Assembly: GCA_024195265.1 (NCBI GenBank)
Contig: JAJLRJ010000004.1
Span: 37,600,311 to 37,664,310, forward strand
Origin: Dendrophyllia cribrosa
Taxonomy: Eukaryota; Cnidaria; Anthozoa; Scleractinia; Dendrophylliidae
Direction: 5' to 3'
DNA: 64,000 nucleotides
Made by a program: the position numbers and the translations under genes. Positions 41,808 through 53,470 of the stretch are shown piece by piece (position 1 is the first letter of the stretch; every line of letters starts with the position of its first letter). The notes under the pieces were generated by a model. It worked only from the letters and a program-made list of their open reading frames with translations, was not told the origin of the DNA and searched no databases.

Positions 41808-43455
41808 CAAAAATAGTGACCAAATTATTTTAGTGCATTAGTAATTCTGTAGCACCAGTGTAATCTTTTAATAGCATGTGTTAGATGATGATAATGTTTA
41901 GTGAAAAAAAGTCTAGCAAAAATTTATCACTGAGGCGGCTGGATGAACAAGGTGCGCCGTTGTTACAAAACGCGCAAGTTGTCATTTAGCATTTCGCATA
42001 ATAAATAGAGTTGTTTGGTATAACTGACATGCAACAAGTTTTGTGAAGTCTGTAATTGTTAATATGGTCATCTTGTTTAGTTACAAAAGACTGAGGGGTG
42101 TTCTAAACAAGTAAACAGGTGGCACAAAACGCGCCATTATACCGTAATATGCGAAAGTGTTTATCTTGTAGCATTATATTACAGAGAGAAGTTCATTTTG
42201 ATCGACAAGTTGAAAGCTAGAGTTTATATGAAATATGCAGATCGGGATAAAGAGTTTTCTTCCACAGCAAAAGCTGTTGGATTTATCAAAATCCCTACAA
42301 AAATAGTGACCAAATTATTTTATTGCATTCTGCAGCACAGCAATCTTTATCATGTTGTTTTGTAGTAGGGTGTTTTTTTTATCATCATCTTTGGTGAAAA
42401 AAAGTTTGGCGAAAATTCAGACGGACTGAGACTGATTGTTTAACTGAACAGGTGCGTCGCAATCACAAAAAGTGAAAGTTGTCGTTTAGCATTTAGCACA
42501 ATAAAGAAAGTAGTGACAGGTATAACGAAACGTGTCATTAACACAAAATTAATGCCGTGAAATTACTATCCGGTGAAAATAAAAAAAATGAAGTTCAGTT
42601 AAATTGGCATGGTGTAAGCTAGCGTTAAGGTGAAATGTGCTAAGAGTTTTCTTTAGACGGGAAAAATGTGACATTTATCAAAATCTCTATAAAAAAATAG
42701 AGACTTTATCATTTTAGGTGTATTAATTTTACAGCACTGCGTGAACGTGTGGCGGTGTAGCGTTTAGCGAAAGTTGTCTGGTGTCAATGCGAAGGTTGTA
42801 AGGCAGCATTAGCATAAAGAAAAACGTAGCAAGTTATGTTGCGGATTATGGAGACATTTTTTATGAATATCAAGTTTCGAGGATAAAAAAGATCCGTCAT
42901 TTGCAAAACTTCAGAACTGAGGGATGTTCTAAAAGGGTTGCAGTCTAAGCACGCGAACAGGTCACAGCAAAATACGTTGCTTTCACAAAATACGAAGGTG
43001 CTTATCAGGTAGAATTTAGTTCAATATTAAAAGAGAGTGCGGAGACTTTCGTGTCGCAAATTGACAGGCTATGTTCATTATGTTGGACTCCATATTGGCG
43101 GGCTAGAATTGAAACGAAATATTCACCTGTACGCAGATCCGGGGATGAAAAGTTTTCTTCGTATGCTCTGAACCGTGACATTTTTCTTAGAGTGACCAGA
43201 TAAATGGTAAATATTGTGCAAGAACTGAACTTTATTCAGTCTATGTTTCGAGTTTCCTTCAATAAATTCTTGTAGAAATTGTTAAGGCCAACTTTTTTGG
43301 GAAGGAAAAAAAAAATAACACGGTTTTCCCAATATTAGATCACTGATGCAATTTTGAGAAAGATGTGATGTTCATCTCATCATATCACGAGCGAGGAACA
43401 AAGAAAAGTCCCCGACAGGAATCGCGATCGTATGACAACAACAACAACGAAAAAC

Positions 43456-43514
43456 CTTTATTACAGTGTCTAAAGTATTTAGCTTAGTAGCTAATTGGGA
43501 ACACTGTAATAAAA
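43456..43514. repeat. Short hairpin
   Basis: 'tttattacagtgt' pairs with 'acactgtaataaa' around 'ctaaagtatttagcttagtag'. It is present in copy A only. Confidence 0.7.
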
Positions 43515-43563
43515 ATACTTAAAAGATAAAAAAAAACTTTAAAAACTTAAACTGAGATAAAAA

Positions 43564-43640
43564 AAACGCTTCCGTACACCGATCAGATACTCTAACCACT
43601 GAGCTGCGAGGACTCGTGGCGAGCTAGACCATTTATTAGA
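43564..43640 (-). repeat. tRNA-derived SINE fragment
   Basis: On the minus strand, 'agctcagtggttagagta' is a good RNA polymerase III A box. The B box seen in the other copy is displaced here by inserted sequence. It does not fold as a complete tRNA. Confidence 0.6.
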
Positions 43641-44008
43641 TTCTGTACGACACTCGTCCTGTGTATTGCTAGGACCAGCAATGTCAAAAGCGTCATGTAA
43701 GGTGATAAATAAAGAAACTTTACGATGGTAAATGTTAAACTCGGTAATAAAATGAGATAGATGTAAAGTTCATCATTAATATAAATAGGGACAGCGTTGA
43801 ATTTAATAAGACAAGTCAGTACCACAAGGCTGACAAAAATTTCCCATTTATTGGGTCTTTCTGCATGTACCGGTACCCATGAACCACTCATTGTCTTCTA
43901 TTGTTTGTGAGGTATTGTATTTTTGGTCTTGTTTTGCATTTGTATTATTGTCGTTCTTTGTTCCTTTTGTTTTACGTAATATGTGCTCCGGTACATGCAA
44001 AAGGAACC

Positions 44009-44367
44009 AGGCTATGTCTACACTATACCGGATAGCTCTTGCGCCGGCACGAAAACCATACCGGATAGGCCTTTCGTTCACACATGAAACGCAAGTTTCG
44101 GAACGATTTTTGTTCCGGAGCGCCGCTACGACGCGGCGCTCGTGAAAGTGAATCGTCACATATCGGATAGATTCTCGTGCCAATCTCTGGGGCAGTGTGA
44201 ACAGGCAACCGAACCGAACCGTAGCTGAAGTCAACAACCAGGAGCAAGGATTGAAACCCACTGAAAAACAAGTAAATATCCAGTTCTGGGTCGTTTCTGT
44301 TCACACCAGGCCGAAGTATTTTTCATGTCGATATGATAAGCTATCCGGTATAGTGTAGACATAGCCT
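44009..44367. mobile_element. 359-bp MITE with ~29-bp TIRs
   Basis: aggctatgtctacactatac... (44009) is the inverse of ...gtatagtgtagacatagcct (to 44367). The interior repeats the word 'ataccggat' and is GC-richer than its surroundings. No clear target duplication. ORFs across it read the repeat on both strands. Confidence 0.8.
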
Positions 44368-44959
44368 TATTCTGCAACACCTGAAAGCTGATAAAATAAT
44401 AAGAACTTTATTTATTAATTTTCGACAAAGCTGATTTGAGAGTACGAATACGCACCAAAACGAGTGCAAGTGACACTTACACTCTTCTGACCGCGCGTGC
44501 TTTACAAAACACTTTTAAAAACTCAGATTTGGGAGAGCGCCTCAAATATAATAAACGATTTATTCAGCAAAAAGTTGTATCATACCGCTGGGTATTTTAA
44601 GGAAGTAGTTATAACAAGTATACTCGACAAGGACCCACCTTGTGTAGAGGTAGGGGGTTATGCAAGATACCACCTATCTGGTGAGTGTGATGGACACAAT
44701 TTTTTGGCCTAAAAATTGGAGATGAGACTGAAATATTCTGTGTGCATGGAGCTTGTATTGCTAGTAAAACGGTTCAGGAAGATTTGAATCTTTTTCTCAG
44801 TTTCTACTCCTGATACAATGGGGGCTATACCAACAAGACACCATCTTTTAAGGTGGAGGAGAGGGGCTACATAAAGAGACCATCAGTCCTTTTGTAAAAT
44901 GGTGGGTCCTGTCCGAGTACATGATAGTTTTGAACATTTCCCCTATTTTCAAGTTATTT

Positions 44960-45165
44960 GTATATATTTTATTCTTGTGTAACTAACCAAGTTTAAGCGC
45001 TTGCTTAGATGCAGACTTTTAACGGACCAGTAGCTTTTAACGTTGTTTTTAACCTAGTTTTATGATCTAGCTTGAATTTATATCATTATTGTATATATAT
45101 TTCGCTAAAAAGCCTCGTTGGGAAGTGAAATAAACTATGTATGTATATGACTGTATGTACGTGCC
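44960..45165 (+). mobile_element. Probable LINE 3' UTR remnant
   Basis: Ends 'gaaataaactatgtatgtat' with a short degenerate TATG tail, like the end of the LINE at 16424-17040. No coding part could be read with confidence. Confidence 0.4.
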
Positions 45166-47149
45166 TGTCGTATAACTCGTCGCCGGGTTTTTATTTTTTC
45201 TCGCCTCAAGACGATCGACTTATTTTATTTTAAAATACAAAGCCGTATTATACAACTATTCGCTGAATAATCTCTATTTACTGCATTTGGCTAAAGAGAA
45301 AAGGTTTACAGGCAGGTCGACCCCCAGCATAACCGATGGATCCAAGCAGTGGTTACAAAAACAACAACTGTGTCGTAACCAAGGTCCTACAGCCTTAAAA
45401 ACTACAGATGGAGTCCATGGCCAGTAGCAGACAAAAGACGTTTCAACCGTCGAGCTGATGAAATTCTACTCTACCAAACCCCACAGTAGCATCAGTGAAC
45501 ACCCAAGCCGTGTCATTAGAAAGCCTTTAAAGACTTTAAAGACAATGTAACAGTAAACTGTGCCTAAGGCCTTAATTCGTAAAAGGGGAAGATGTTCAGA
45601 CATCTTAATAAGCAAGCAAGTTTACTATCTATTCTGAGAAGTTACATAAGCGAAGATTTATTTATTACAACGTGAGGTGCATGAACTGAAGAGTACTATC
45701 CGTGCGAGCATGCGCTCGGCCAAGCCGGAAGTTCTTCACCCAATTCCCGGCTGATCGTAACACCTGCAGGCTTCACGCCGCACGCGTATTGACAGAAAAA
45801 TAGTGACCGAATTATTTTGGTGTATTAGTAATTCTGCAGCACTAGTGTAATCTTTAGCATGTTGTTTTGTAACAGGGTGCTTGTTTTTGGCGAAAAAAAG
45901 TCCCGCAAAAATTTATCACTGAGGCAACGTTTAATCAAACAAACTGGTGGTACAAGATACGCCCTTATCACAAAATGGGCAAGTTTTATTGATATGATCA
46001 TCTTGTTTAGTTAAAAAAGGCTGAGGGGTGTTCAAAACAAACAAACCGGTGGCACAAAACGCGTCATTAGTCAACCGCAATATGCGAAAGTGTTTATCAA
46101 CAGGCGCAATCACAAAATGTGAAAGTTGTCGTTTAGCATTTAGCACAATACTGAAAGTAGTGACAGGTATAAGGAAACGTGCCATTAACACAAAATTAAT
46201 GCCGTGAAATTACTATCCGATGAGCGTTAAGGTGAAATGTGCTAAGAGTTTTCTTTAGACGGAAAAAATGTGGCATTTAAAATGCCACAATTTTTTTTAG
46301 AGATTTTGATATTATCAAAAGCTGTTGGATTTATCAAAATCCCTCCCTAAATGTGCTAATTAATAGTTTTCTTTAGACGGGAAAAATGTGGCATTTATCA
46401 AAATCTCTATAAAAAAATAGAGACTTAATCATTTTAGGTGTATTGTACAGCACTGCACAAACGCGTGGCGGTGTAGTGTTAAGCGAAAGTTGTTTGGTGT
46501 CATTGCGAAGGTTGTAAGGCAGCATTAGAATAATAAAGAAAAACGTAGCAAGTTAGAGAAGTTATGTTGCGGGTTTTGAAGACATTTAGTTATGATTATC
46601 AAGTTTCGAGGATAAAATAGATCTGTCAACTGCATAACTTCAGAACTGAGGATGCTTTAAAAAAAGGGTTGCAGTCTAAGCGCGCGAACAGGTGGAGCAA
46701 AATGAGTTGCTTCACTCATAAAATACGAAGGTGCTTACCGGGTAGAATTTAGCTCAATATAAAAAGAGAGTGCGGAGACTTTCGTGTCGCCAATTGACAT
46801 GCTATTTATGTTCATTATGTTCGTCTCTACATCGGCGACCTACATAATAACAACAATAATAATAATAATATTTATACAAGGTGCGTTCTTACCGAACATG
46901 GTTTTCAGAACGGCCCTGTTAAAATATACACCTGTACGCAGATTCGAGAATAAAACGTTTTCTTCGACCGCTCCGAACTGTGGCATTTTTCTTAGAAAAT
47001 TGTGACCAAATCAATGGCAAATAATTTGGTGCAAAAATTGACCTTCATTCTTTAATGTTTCGAGTGTCATTCAGTGAATTCTAGCGGGAATGGTCAAGGC
47101 CAACTTTTTGGAAGGGAAAACACATAGGGTTGTCCACACGGTCACAGTT

Positions 47150-47507
47150 CCTCGCCACTTTAGAAACGAGAAGGAAACTGGGCCAAGTGAACTTTCGCAA
47201 CGACTTCTGGGACTGTTACTGGGGACGGAGACAAAATAGGCCATTTGCACGATGGCGTCATTTGACTACAACTACCAGAATTCATTTCGTTTTTCCTTTC
47301 TTATTTAAATTTTGTAATCCCAGTGCGGTTTAAATAACAATAGCCCTAATTTGCACTACAAAACAAAACACTGAAGGATTCTGGTAGTTGTAGTCAAATG
47401 ACGTCATCGTGCAAATGGCCTATTAAAGAAGCGTCCCCTGTAACGATCCCAGAAGTCGTTGCGAAAGTTCACTCGGCCCAGTTTCCTTCTCATTTCTAAA
47501 GTGGCGG
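47150..47507. mobile_element. Foldback element, about 135-bp arms
   Basis: 'cctcgccactttagaaacga' at the left pairs with its inverse near 47490-47507, and 'gactacaactaccagaattc' pairs with its inverse near 47375-47395. Both arms translate into similar short ORFs, which are therefore not evidence for coding. It is absent from copy A. Confidence 0.85.
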
Positions 47508-47539
47508 AAAGATCGATGTAACTCATCGTGTCACGAGGG

Positions 47540-47705
47540 TAGGACGAAGAAAAATTCTGAGTCCCCAACAGGATTCGAACACACCGGTCGGATGCTCTAA
47601 CCACTGAGCTACGAGAGACTAGTGGTGAACTAGGCCATATAGTAGGTTCACACACCGGTCAGATGCTCTAACCACTGAGCTACAAGAGACTTGTGGCGAG
47701 CTAGG
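47540..47705 (-). repeat. tRNA-derived SINE region with duplicated A box
   Basis: On the minus strand, 'tagctcagtggttagagc' (A box, about 47593-47611, repeated at about 47656-47674) lies upstream of 'gttcgaatcctgttgggga' (B box, about 47564-47582). The tRNA-related head is partly duplicated. It does not form a canonical cloverleaf, so a functional tRNA is unlikely. Confidence 0.7.
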
Positions 47706-47926
47706 ATCATGTATGACACACGTCCTGCTTACTGCTAGGATCAGCAATGTCGAAATATTGCATGTGAGGTGATAAACAGAGAAACATGGTAAATGTTAAG
47801 CTCGGTAGTGAAATTAGAAAGATATAAAGTTCATCATGTCGATAATATAAATAGGGACAGCGTCGAATTTAACATGTAGACATCATCTGGCAGTCAGATT
47901 GTGCGAGACCATGGGTCAATACCGTT

Positions 47927-48035
47927 AATTCAATAAAACTTTTACAAGTGTACTTTACAAGTATAGCTATTGTTTCAGAGATTGAAAACAATAGCTACAT
48001 TTGTAAATTACACTTGTAAAAGTTTTATTGAATTG
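47927..48035. repeat. Short foldback repeat
   Basis: 'aattcaataaaactttta' pairs with its inverse ending at 48035. A direct repeat 'catgggtcaa' (about 47910 and 48041) flanks it and could be a target duplication. Confidence 0.75.
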
Positions 48036-49593
48036 CCCCCATGGGTCAATTCAAAAAAAATTTTACCAGAGTAATTTACAAGTGCAGGAGCCTATTACCC
48101 AGGAACCTGATGCGTCAAATTGCGTCAGCAAATTACAAATGAAAGTTCGCTCAAAAATTGTAAAGTAAAAGTAACCAAAGCCGGCGGGACGATAGCTGAT
48201 AACAAATAGCAAAAGGAATCAGATATCACCAATAAAAGTCGGGACTTGGTCGATCCGTTCCCGCCTGTTCAAGAGTGCAAGCCACACTGTGATTTTCACC
48301 GTCCTTTGCTGGGGATGAGACGTACAGTATGTGGCCCCTGGTCCGGCCGCGTCCGTGGTCCGGCCACTGCCGATTTTTATGTAATTTTCTGGCCGAAAAC
48401 GAAGATTAAAAAAAGAAAAAGATCAACAATCTCGAAAAGATTTATTTTTATTAAAACTTCTTTTTTTTTTGCCGGAAAATTACATAAAAAACGGCAGTGG
48501 CCGGACCACGGACGCGGCCGGACCAGGGGCCACATACTGTACTCTGAGTTTAAAAATAAAAAAAACTATCGCTCGAAACAAGCAAACAATTGCTCGAGTA
48601 TCGTAGCACCTTTAAAACTTTTCACTCTCAGTGAACGTGTTTAGACAGTACTTACCTTTGTTTACTACATTAAGCCAGACACAGTTAATTACGCCTCGAT
48701 TTTTTTCTCTATGCCCTAAGCAACCGAATCCGCCGTAACAGTGCCTTGTTTACAGTGACAGTTGAAACTGACGTTACAATGGCATGTCGACTTCACGAGC
48801 TCGCGCTGTAATGTTCTCGTAAGAGCGCGTGCCTTCTGGGAAAACAGGTTTCATCCCCTTTCGAGCTCGCCACGCAAGTTCCTGTATTTCGTGGTTATGC
48901 ACAGGACATATATGTTAATGTCATGAAAAATAGTTATCCATCGTGTATAGGTTTCAAAATGATAGCTTTTTTAATTGCTTGTCTCTCGATGTGGTCACTT
49001 TGGATGGTTCTTCGCCTGACAAAGAACAGCAGTGAATGGTCCGAAAGACGCGCTCCACATCTGAAGTGACGACATCGTGAGACAAACGATAAAAGAAGCT
49101 ATCATTTCGACATACGTTATGTACCTAGCATCAGGTCCGTAAATGGGAAAATACTGATCGAGTTTTTTTTTTAACAGGTTTATGGACCGAGCGGATGACA
49201 TGATCTATAACAACCCTTGTCTATTACTACAGCTTAAAAAAAGAACGAAAGCAAAACATTTCTATCCTGGAAGGAGCTCTCACGACAAGACAAAAGAAGA
49301 ATACAAATGTAATTTTCGTACTTGTCAAGACGCATCAAAGGTCTCCATGTCAGCAATAACATTTTAAAAAAGATTTATAATCAAACAAAATAAAAATCTA
49401 CAGGAAAGGGTAAACTAATTAATATTTTTTTTACAAAACCAAGGCAAAATATAAATACAACGTGCACCAAACATGATAAAAACGACTTGTAATTTTGTTA
49501 ACGTTTTGTCCCTTATTAAACTATATTTGAAGTTTCTTGGGTAGGCGCATCGCATGGGCTTTCCCTTTGGTCCACATTGTTTGCAAGTTGTGT
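48036..49593. other. Intergenic, non-coding apart from listed repeats
   Basis: Contains the MITE at 48325-48539. The remaining sequence has only short ORFs without domains. Confidence 0.45.
48325..48539. mobile_element. 215-bp TA-flanked MITE with GC-rich TIRs
   Basis: Begins CAGTATGTGGCCCCTGGTCC and ends with its inverse, TIRs of about 60 bases, TA on both sides (48323-48324 and 48540-48541). TA duplications with CAGT ends fit pogo/Tc1-mariner MITEs (inference). The centre is A/T-rich. Confidence 0.85.
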
Positions 49594-49853
49594 CAGAAAC
49601 CCATTAGTGGGTTGAAACGTGCAACTGTCTCTTGTACGCTTCAAAACAAGCTTCCGATTAGTCAATTTGTTGAGAGGTTGTAACAGCCATATTTGGAAAA
49701 ACAAGATAAAAATATTAACCAATCAATTCGCTAGAACAACTTGCTTCCAATCTCGAGGGACCGAGGGGTTTCCAAATATGGTACTAAGCAAAAAATGAAT
49801 ATTCGGAAGCTGTGAATGCGTGTTACACGTTTCAACCCACTTATGGGTTTCTG
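49594..49853. repeat. Inverted repeat, 260 bp
   Basis: 'cagaaacccattagtggg' + 'ttgaaacgt' at 49594-49620 is inverted at 49827-49853. Internal 'ccatatttggaaa' is also inverted. Non-coding. Confidence 0.7.
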
Positions 49854-50107
49854 GTTGTGTCCAATAAAGTTGGAAAAAAACAAACGACGACTCTGATGTG
49901 TATGTGACTGCTTTGTCATTTTTTCTGCTCTTTAGTCTTAAAAAGATTTATCATAACCAATACACACCAAGGGATATCAAACTCGCACCTCAATTGCAAT
50001 TGAATATCTTTATAAAAATTACATACATTTTATAATTTTACTTACTTCTTTATTGCAATATTTTTAACATTCTTATTACGAAATTGATTTAATGACAAAT
50101 AATTCGA

Positions 50108-50345
50108 AGCATCTGGCATCTCTGCCACAAGCCTATTCTCCTAATTTTGCTTGCAGAATTTTGGTAATACGCCAGAGCCCGGTTGTCGAAAGCAGGATTT
50201 AGCAAGCATTTAGCAAGGATTTAGCAAGCATCTGGCATCTCTGCCACAAGCCTATTCTCCTTATTTTGCTTGCAGAATTTTGGTGATACTCCAGAGCCCG
50301 GTTTTCGAAAGCAGGATTTAGCAAGCTTATCCACGATTAAGCTAA
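50108..50345. repeat. Tandem duplication of a 119-bp unit
   Basis: Two units starting 'agcatctggcatctctgcc' at 50108 and 50227, with few differences. Each ends in 'agcccggttgtcgaaagcag'-type sequence, whose inverse occurs near 51170-51187, so the whole 50176-51189 stretch may be one older element. Confidence 0.8.
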
Positions 50346-50451
50346 CCCAGGATAATCTAGGATTTAGGTCAATAATCTAGAAATAACCTAATGGGGTGCC
50401 GTAATAAGGTGGTTTTCTGTGTCGTAAATAATTTCGTGATACCTTTTTTTT

Positions 50452-50613
50452 TTTTACATTGCTACGTTTTGTGATTGGCTTTCTCAACCAATCAGAAGTA
50501 AAATATGTATTTGCTTCGAGTTCTGATTGGTTTGTTAGACTGTCGCCTCTGTTGTGATTGGCTGGAGTGATGGCGTTGGTTTGGGTTTTACGACACTCAA
50601 TTGAAAACCGCTC
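50452..50613. mobile_element. Family T MITE, truncated copy
   Basis: Reverse-orientation copy ending 'cactcaattgaaaaccgctc' followed by TA. The left end is lost in a T-run. Confidence 0.8.
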
Positions 50614-50690
50614 TATAACGAAATGCAGTCAAAAGAACACATCCTGCGACTTAGTTGAACAGTTACATTTCCTTAAAAAATTCTAATTGT

Positions 50691-51143
50691 TCAGTTTTCA
50701 ATCGAGTGTCGAAAGTGAGAAACGCTTGCTTTGGTTTTACTTTAATACGCTTTGTAATTTGTTAAAAAAAACTCGCACTAATTTCCCAACCAAAAAGAAG
50801 GAAAACCAAACCTTTTTTATGCATGTTTTCCCGCGCTTGGCACCGGTTAAACGTTTTCCCGCGCTTGGCACCGGTTGAAAGTTTTCCCGCGCTTGGCACC
50901 CGTTGAACGTTTTCCCGCGCCTGACACCGGTTAAACATTTTCCCGCGCTTGGCACCGGTTGAACGTTTTCCCGCGCTTGACACCGGTTGAACATTTTCCC
51001 GCGCTTGGCAAGGGTTGAACGATTTCCCGCGCTTGGCGCCGGTTGCATGTATTTGCTTTGGGTTCTGATTGCTTGCATTTGTTGTGATTTGACAGAGTGA
51101 TTACGTTGGTTTTCTTTTTACAACACTCCGTTAAAACTCCTAT
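50691..51143. mobile_element. Family T MITE with internal minisatellite
   Basis: The ends ('cagttttcaatcgagtgtc' at left, 'caacactccgttaaaactcc' at right) belong to family T. The GC-rich internal segment has expanded into the 28-bp tandem array 50826-51048, making this copy about twice the size of the 239-bp copy at 56670. Confidence 0.8.
50826..51048. repeat. 28-bp minisatellite, about 8 units
   Basis: Unit 'gttttcccgcgcttggca' + 'ccggttgaac' repeated about eight times with point changes. The single-copy version of this word is present in other family T copies ('gccggcgccaagcgcggga'). Overlapping ORFs read the repeat only. Confidence 0.9.
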
Positions 51144-51219
51144 AAACCCTGACCAACTTGTATTCACCAGTTTTCAAACAACCGGGCCGGTATTGCTTTG
51201 AGAAGCCGCCTATTCCTTG

Positions 51220-51459
51220 TCACGTGGACATGCTCTCGACTGACGCCAAAAGGCGCTTCATGTGCCTTGGGTCCGATATTCCCGCGAATTGGAAGTGCCT
51301 CTCTTCCATATAAGGCATGACATCCATGTCGTCATATTCCACCTCAGTTAACCTCTTGATGTACATTGGTAGTCCTAATGACGTCAGCCAATCGCTCAGA
51401 CTTCCCAGGTTTCCTAGCGGGTCGATTTTGAAATCTAACTCTGATAAGTTGCAAGCAAC
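51220..51459 (-). CDS. Host gene 2, last exon: SAM domain
   Basis: A 240-base terminal exon, acceptor ttcacctacag before 51459, phase 0, TGA at 51222-51220. It encodes 79 aa (VACNLSELDFKIDPLGNLGS...). The segment LSDWLTSLGLPMYIKRL, then VEYDDMDVMPYM, then HFQFAGISDPRHMKRLLASV has the five-helix pattern of a SAM domain, a protein-protein interaction module. Its place at the C-terminus after a proline-rich region recalls adaptor proteins such as GAREM or SASH types. Homology to a named gene was not established. See the proline-rich exon for the gene model. Confidence 0.8.
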   Translation of the reverse strand, partial: VACNLSELDFKIDPLGNLGSLSDWLTSLGLPMYIKRLTEVEYDDMDVMPYMEERHFQFAGISDPRHMKRLLASVESMST

Positions 51460-51935
51460 CTGTAGGTGAAATAAAAGGCGACATAAGGTAACTGCTTCTT
51501 ACTATTTGCTATAAAAAGACATTCATTCTCCCTGCTTTTTTCCAGGCCTAGAAATCTAGCTTGTAGTTTTCCTTCCTTTTTTTCAATGTTTTCGCACTCT
51601 GAACAACTGTATGAACGCGCGCGGCTTTAGAACAAAAGACCTGGAGCAAGTGTGAACACAGAGAGTAAGACTGGGGAGAGACGGTTTTTCTCGTCTCGCA
51701 TCCCCTGACGAGAATCGATTTTGACATGCTGGCATCCGCGCTCAAGTATGACCATTCAATTGAATATGTGGCACTGAGCAGATACTCTCATAAGCGGACA
51801 GCTCTGCTCACGGCCATCTTAACAAAACCCAGTTTGAACTTTTTATTTACACAGGTTGGCTCATAGGAGCCTTTGATTTTTTTTAAGCACTTCTGGCAAA
51901 AAAACGTTCAAAACGTCATGATGTTATGTACTTAC
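51460..51935. other. Intron of gene 2
   Basis: Between the SAM exon and the charged exon. A 65-aa ORF in it is not conserved-looking. No repeat arms seen. Confidence 0.5.
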
Positions 51936-52067
51936 AGCTTGTCGTTCCGCTCTTTTCAGCTCCCTAACTCTTATTTTGTCGAAAATACCAGCGAGTTCTT
52001 GGTGCGAACGGTGAAGCTCTTCAGCGTAACGGTCAACTAAGTTCATCGGTATACCCCAGCAACCATC
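51936..52067 (-). CDS. Host gene 2, charged helical exon
   Basis: A 132-base exon (44 codons) with acceptor tatttag before 52067 and donor gct|gtaagt after 51936, phase 0 on both sides. It encodes DGCWGIPMNLVDRYAEELHR then SHQELAGIFDKIRVRELKRAERQA, a likely amphipathic or coiled segment that leads into the SAM exon. It joins in frame to the proline-rich exon (phase 0 donor at 56944). Confidence 0.75.
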
Positions 52068-52606
52068 CTAAATACAACAAACGTGTTACCAACTCGTTTA
52101 AAATTACTGTAACACCCCACTAACCAATCTAAACACAAGAAAACACGTTTACAAAACTAATTTAAACTGGAACACCCGATTACCCAATCTAAACACAAGA
52201 AAACACTTTTATAACTTGGTACATCCCAGGAGCCAGTTGTTACATAGTTAAAATTAAAGCGCTCCTAAACACAACAAACACATTTGTAAATTTATTTTAA
52301 TCAGTGTAAACACAACCAAAACATTCATAACCTTGTCAACTTGATGAATTTTGTGTGTCTCCTGATGGTACGAGTTACTGAAATTCTCGAGCAGTTTAAA
52401 TTACGCATGCGTGGGTCAACCTCGACCCCAGGGCCTTCTCGGCTTTCAAAATAGACAAGGCCAAAAGTTAAAGGGACACTGTCACCTATTTTTAGTATCA
52501 CTTTGAAAAGCCAAAAAACATATTTATTTCAATGGAAACCTTAAAAATAATGGTCCAGTTTTGTTAACAAATACTCTACCAGTGCACAGAAACTAGTATT
52601 CCGCCG

Positions 52607-53470
52607 TTATAAGTTTTTACGGCTTTCTGTGTTACCCTGGTGTAGGGAAAGGCCGCAGATTGTCATGTGTTGTTTAGAATGGTTAGTGAGATTGAAATGA
52701 CGCGCGACTGGTTTGGATGCGTCTTTGTCATTTTTTTCAACGTCTCGGAGATGTTCGCGAAAACGGTCGCCCAGTCTCCTCCCTGTCTCGCCAATGTATA
52801 TCTTTTTGCAAAAAGTACAAGTTATGCAGTAGATAACATTTACGGAGGTGCATGTGAAACGATCAGTGATTTTAATAGATCGTTTGGGTCCCGTTATTTT
52901 GTCCGCGTTATGAATGAAAGGACAAGTGTTGCATCGTGTGCGTGCGCATTTAAAAGTTCCCGGTTCATCGTCAGATTTCAGTGTGCTCGTCACTAGAAAG
53001 TTGCCTATGTTTTTGTCACGTTTGAATGAAATTAGTGGGGGTTGTGAAAAAATTCTGCTAGTTACGGGGTCGTTTTGGAGTAATTTGAAATTTTTTAAAA
53101 TGATGCTTTTGACTGTGTGATTGTGTGGGTGGAAAGTGAGGGTGAATGGAATTCTCTCGTTCTCTTCCTTCTGTGACGTTTGTAGTGCTGATTGTCTGTC
53201 GATTTGTTGTGCACGTTGTTGGCCCGTATTAACAACAGAGTCAGGATACCCACGTTTTTTGAAAAACTGGCACATTTCTTCTGATTTGTTGGAAAAATCG
53301 GAGTCATCACTACAAAGACGTCGAAAGTCTGAGAAATTGAGAATACGGAATGGCGTTTTTAACGTGTGATGGATGTGAGGATGAATGTAACAGATAACTG
53401 TGGGAATCTGTAGGTTTGTAGTGCACACTTGTGAATAAACTGTTGCCGTTGATTGAAATATTGATGTCAA
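52607..53470 (-). pseudogene. Penelope-like connector and GIY-YIG endonuclease
   Basis: A 287-aa frame. The connector (about residues 50-170) contains KKRGYPDSVV and the PPLISFKR motif. A Cys-rich CARTRCNTCPFI precedes the GIY-YIG nuclease (about 205-260): VIYCITC...KIYIGETGRRLGDRFREHL, with Tyr, Arg and His of the active site visible. The nuclease nicks target DNA to prime reverse transcription. This frame is separated from the RT frame by one extra base near 53330, so the fused protein of the family is broken here. Confidence 0.88.

Larger units (their letters stand above)
41808..43880. repeat. Segmental duplication, copy A
   Basis: Matches 45798-47885 in the same orientation and order. 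Shared landmarks: 'aaaatagtgacc.aattatttt', 'atttatcactgaggc', 'cattaacacaaaattaatgc', 'ttttctttagacgg', 'gaaggttgtaaggcagcatt' and 'tagggacagcgt.gaattta'. It includes an internal duplication (near 41731 and 42214, 'gtttatatgaaatatgcaga'). It is non-coding and ends with the tRNA-like SINE region. Confidence 0.8.
43890..45797. other. Spacer between the duplicate copies
   Basis: Holds a MITE (44009-44367) and a probable LINE 3' end (44960-45165). The rest has no recognised coding content; a 71-aa ORF (44497-44712) has no known domain. Confidence 0.45.
45798..47885. repeat. Segmental duplication, copy B
   Basis: Direct-orientation counterpart of 41808-43880. It lacks some internal blocks of copy A and has gained a foldback element (47150-47507). 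Confidence 0.8.

Noticed and set aside
47548..47640. tRNA gene candidate
   Set aside because: A and B boxes are present but stems do not pair and part of the head is duplicated, so it is SINE-like.
47130..47655. Two similar ORFs (KLGQVNFRNDFWD / KLGRVNFRNDFWD) that look conserved
   Set aside because: They are the two arms of one inverted repeat read on opposite strands.
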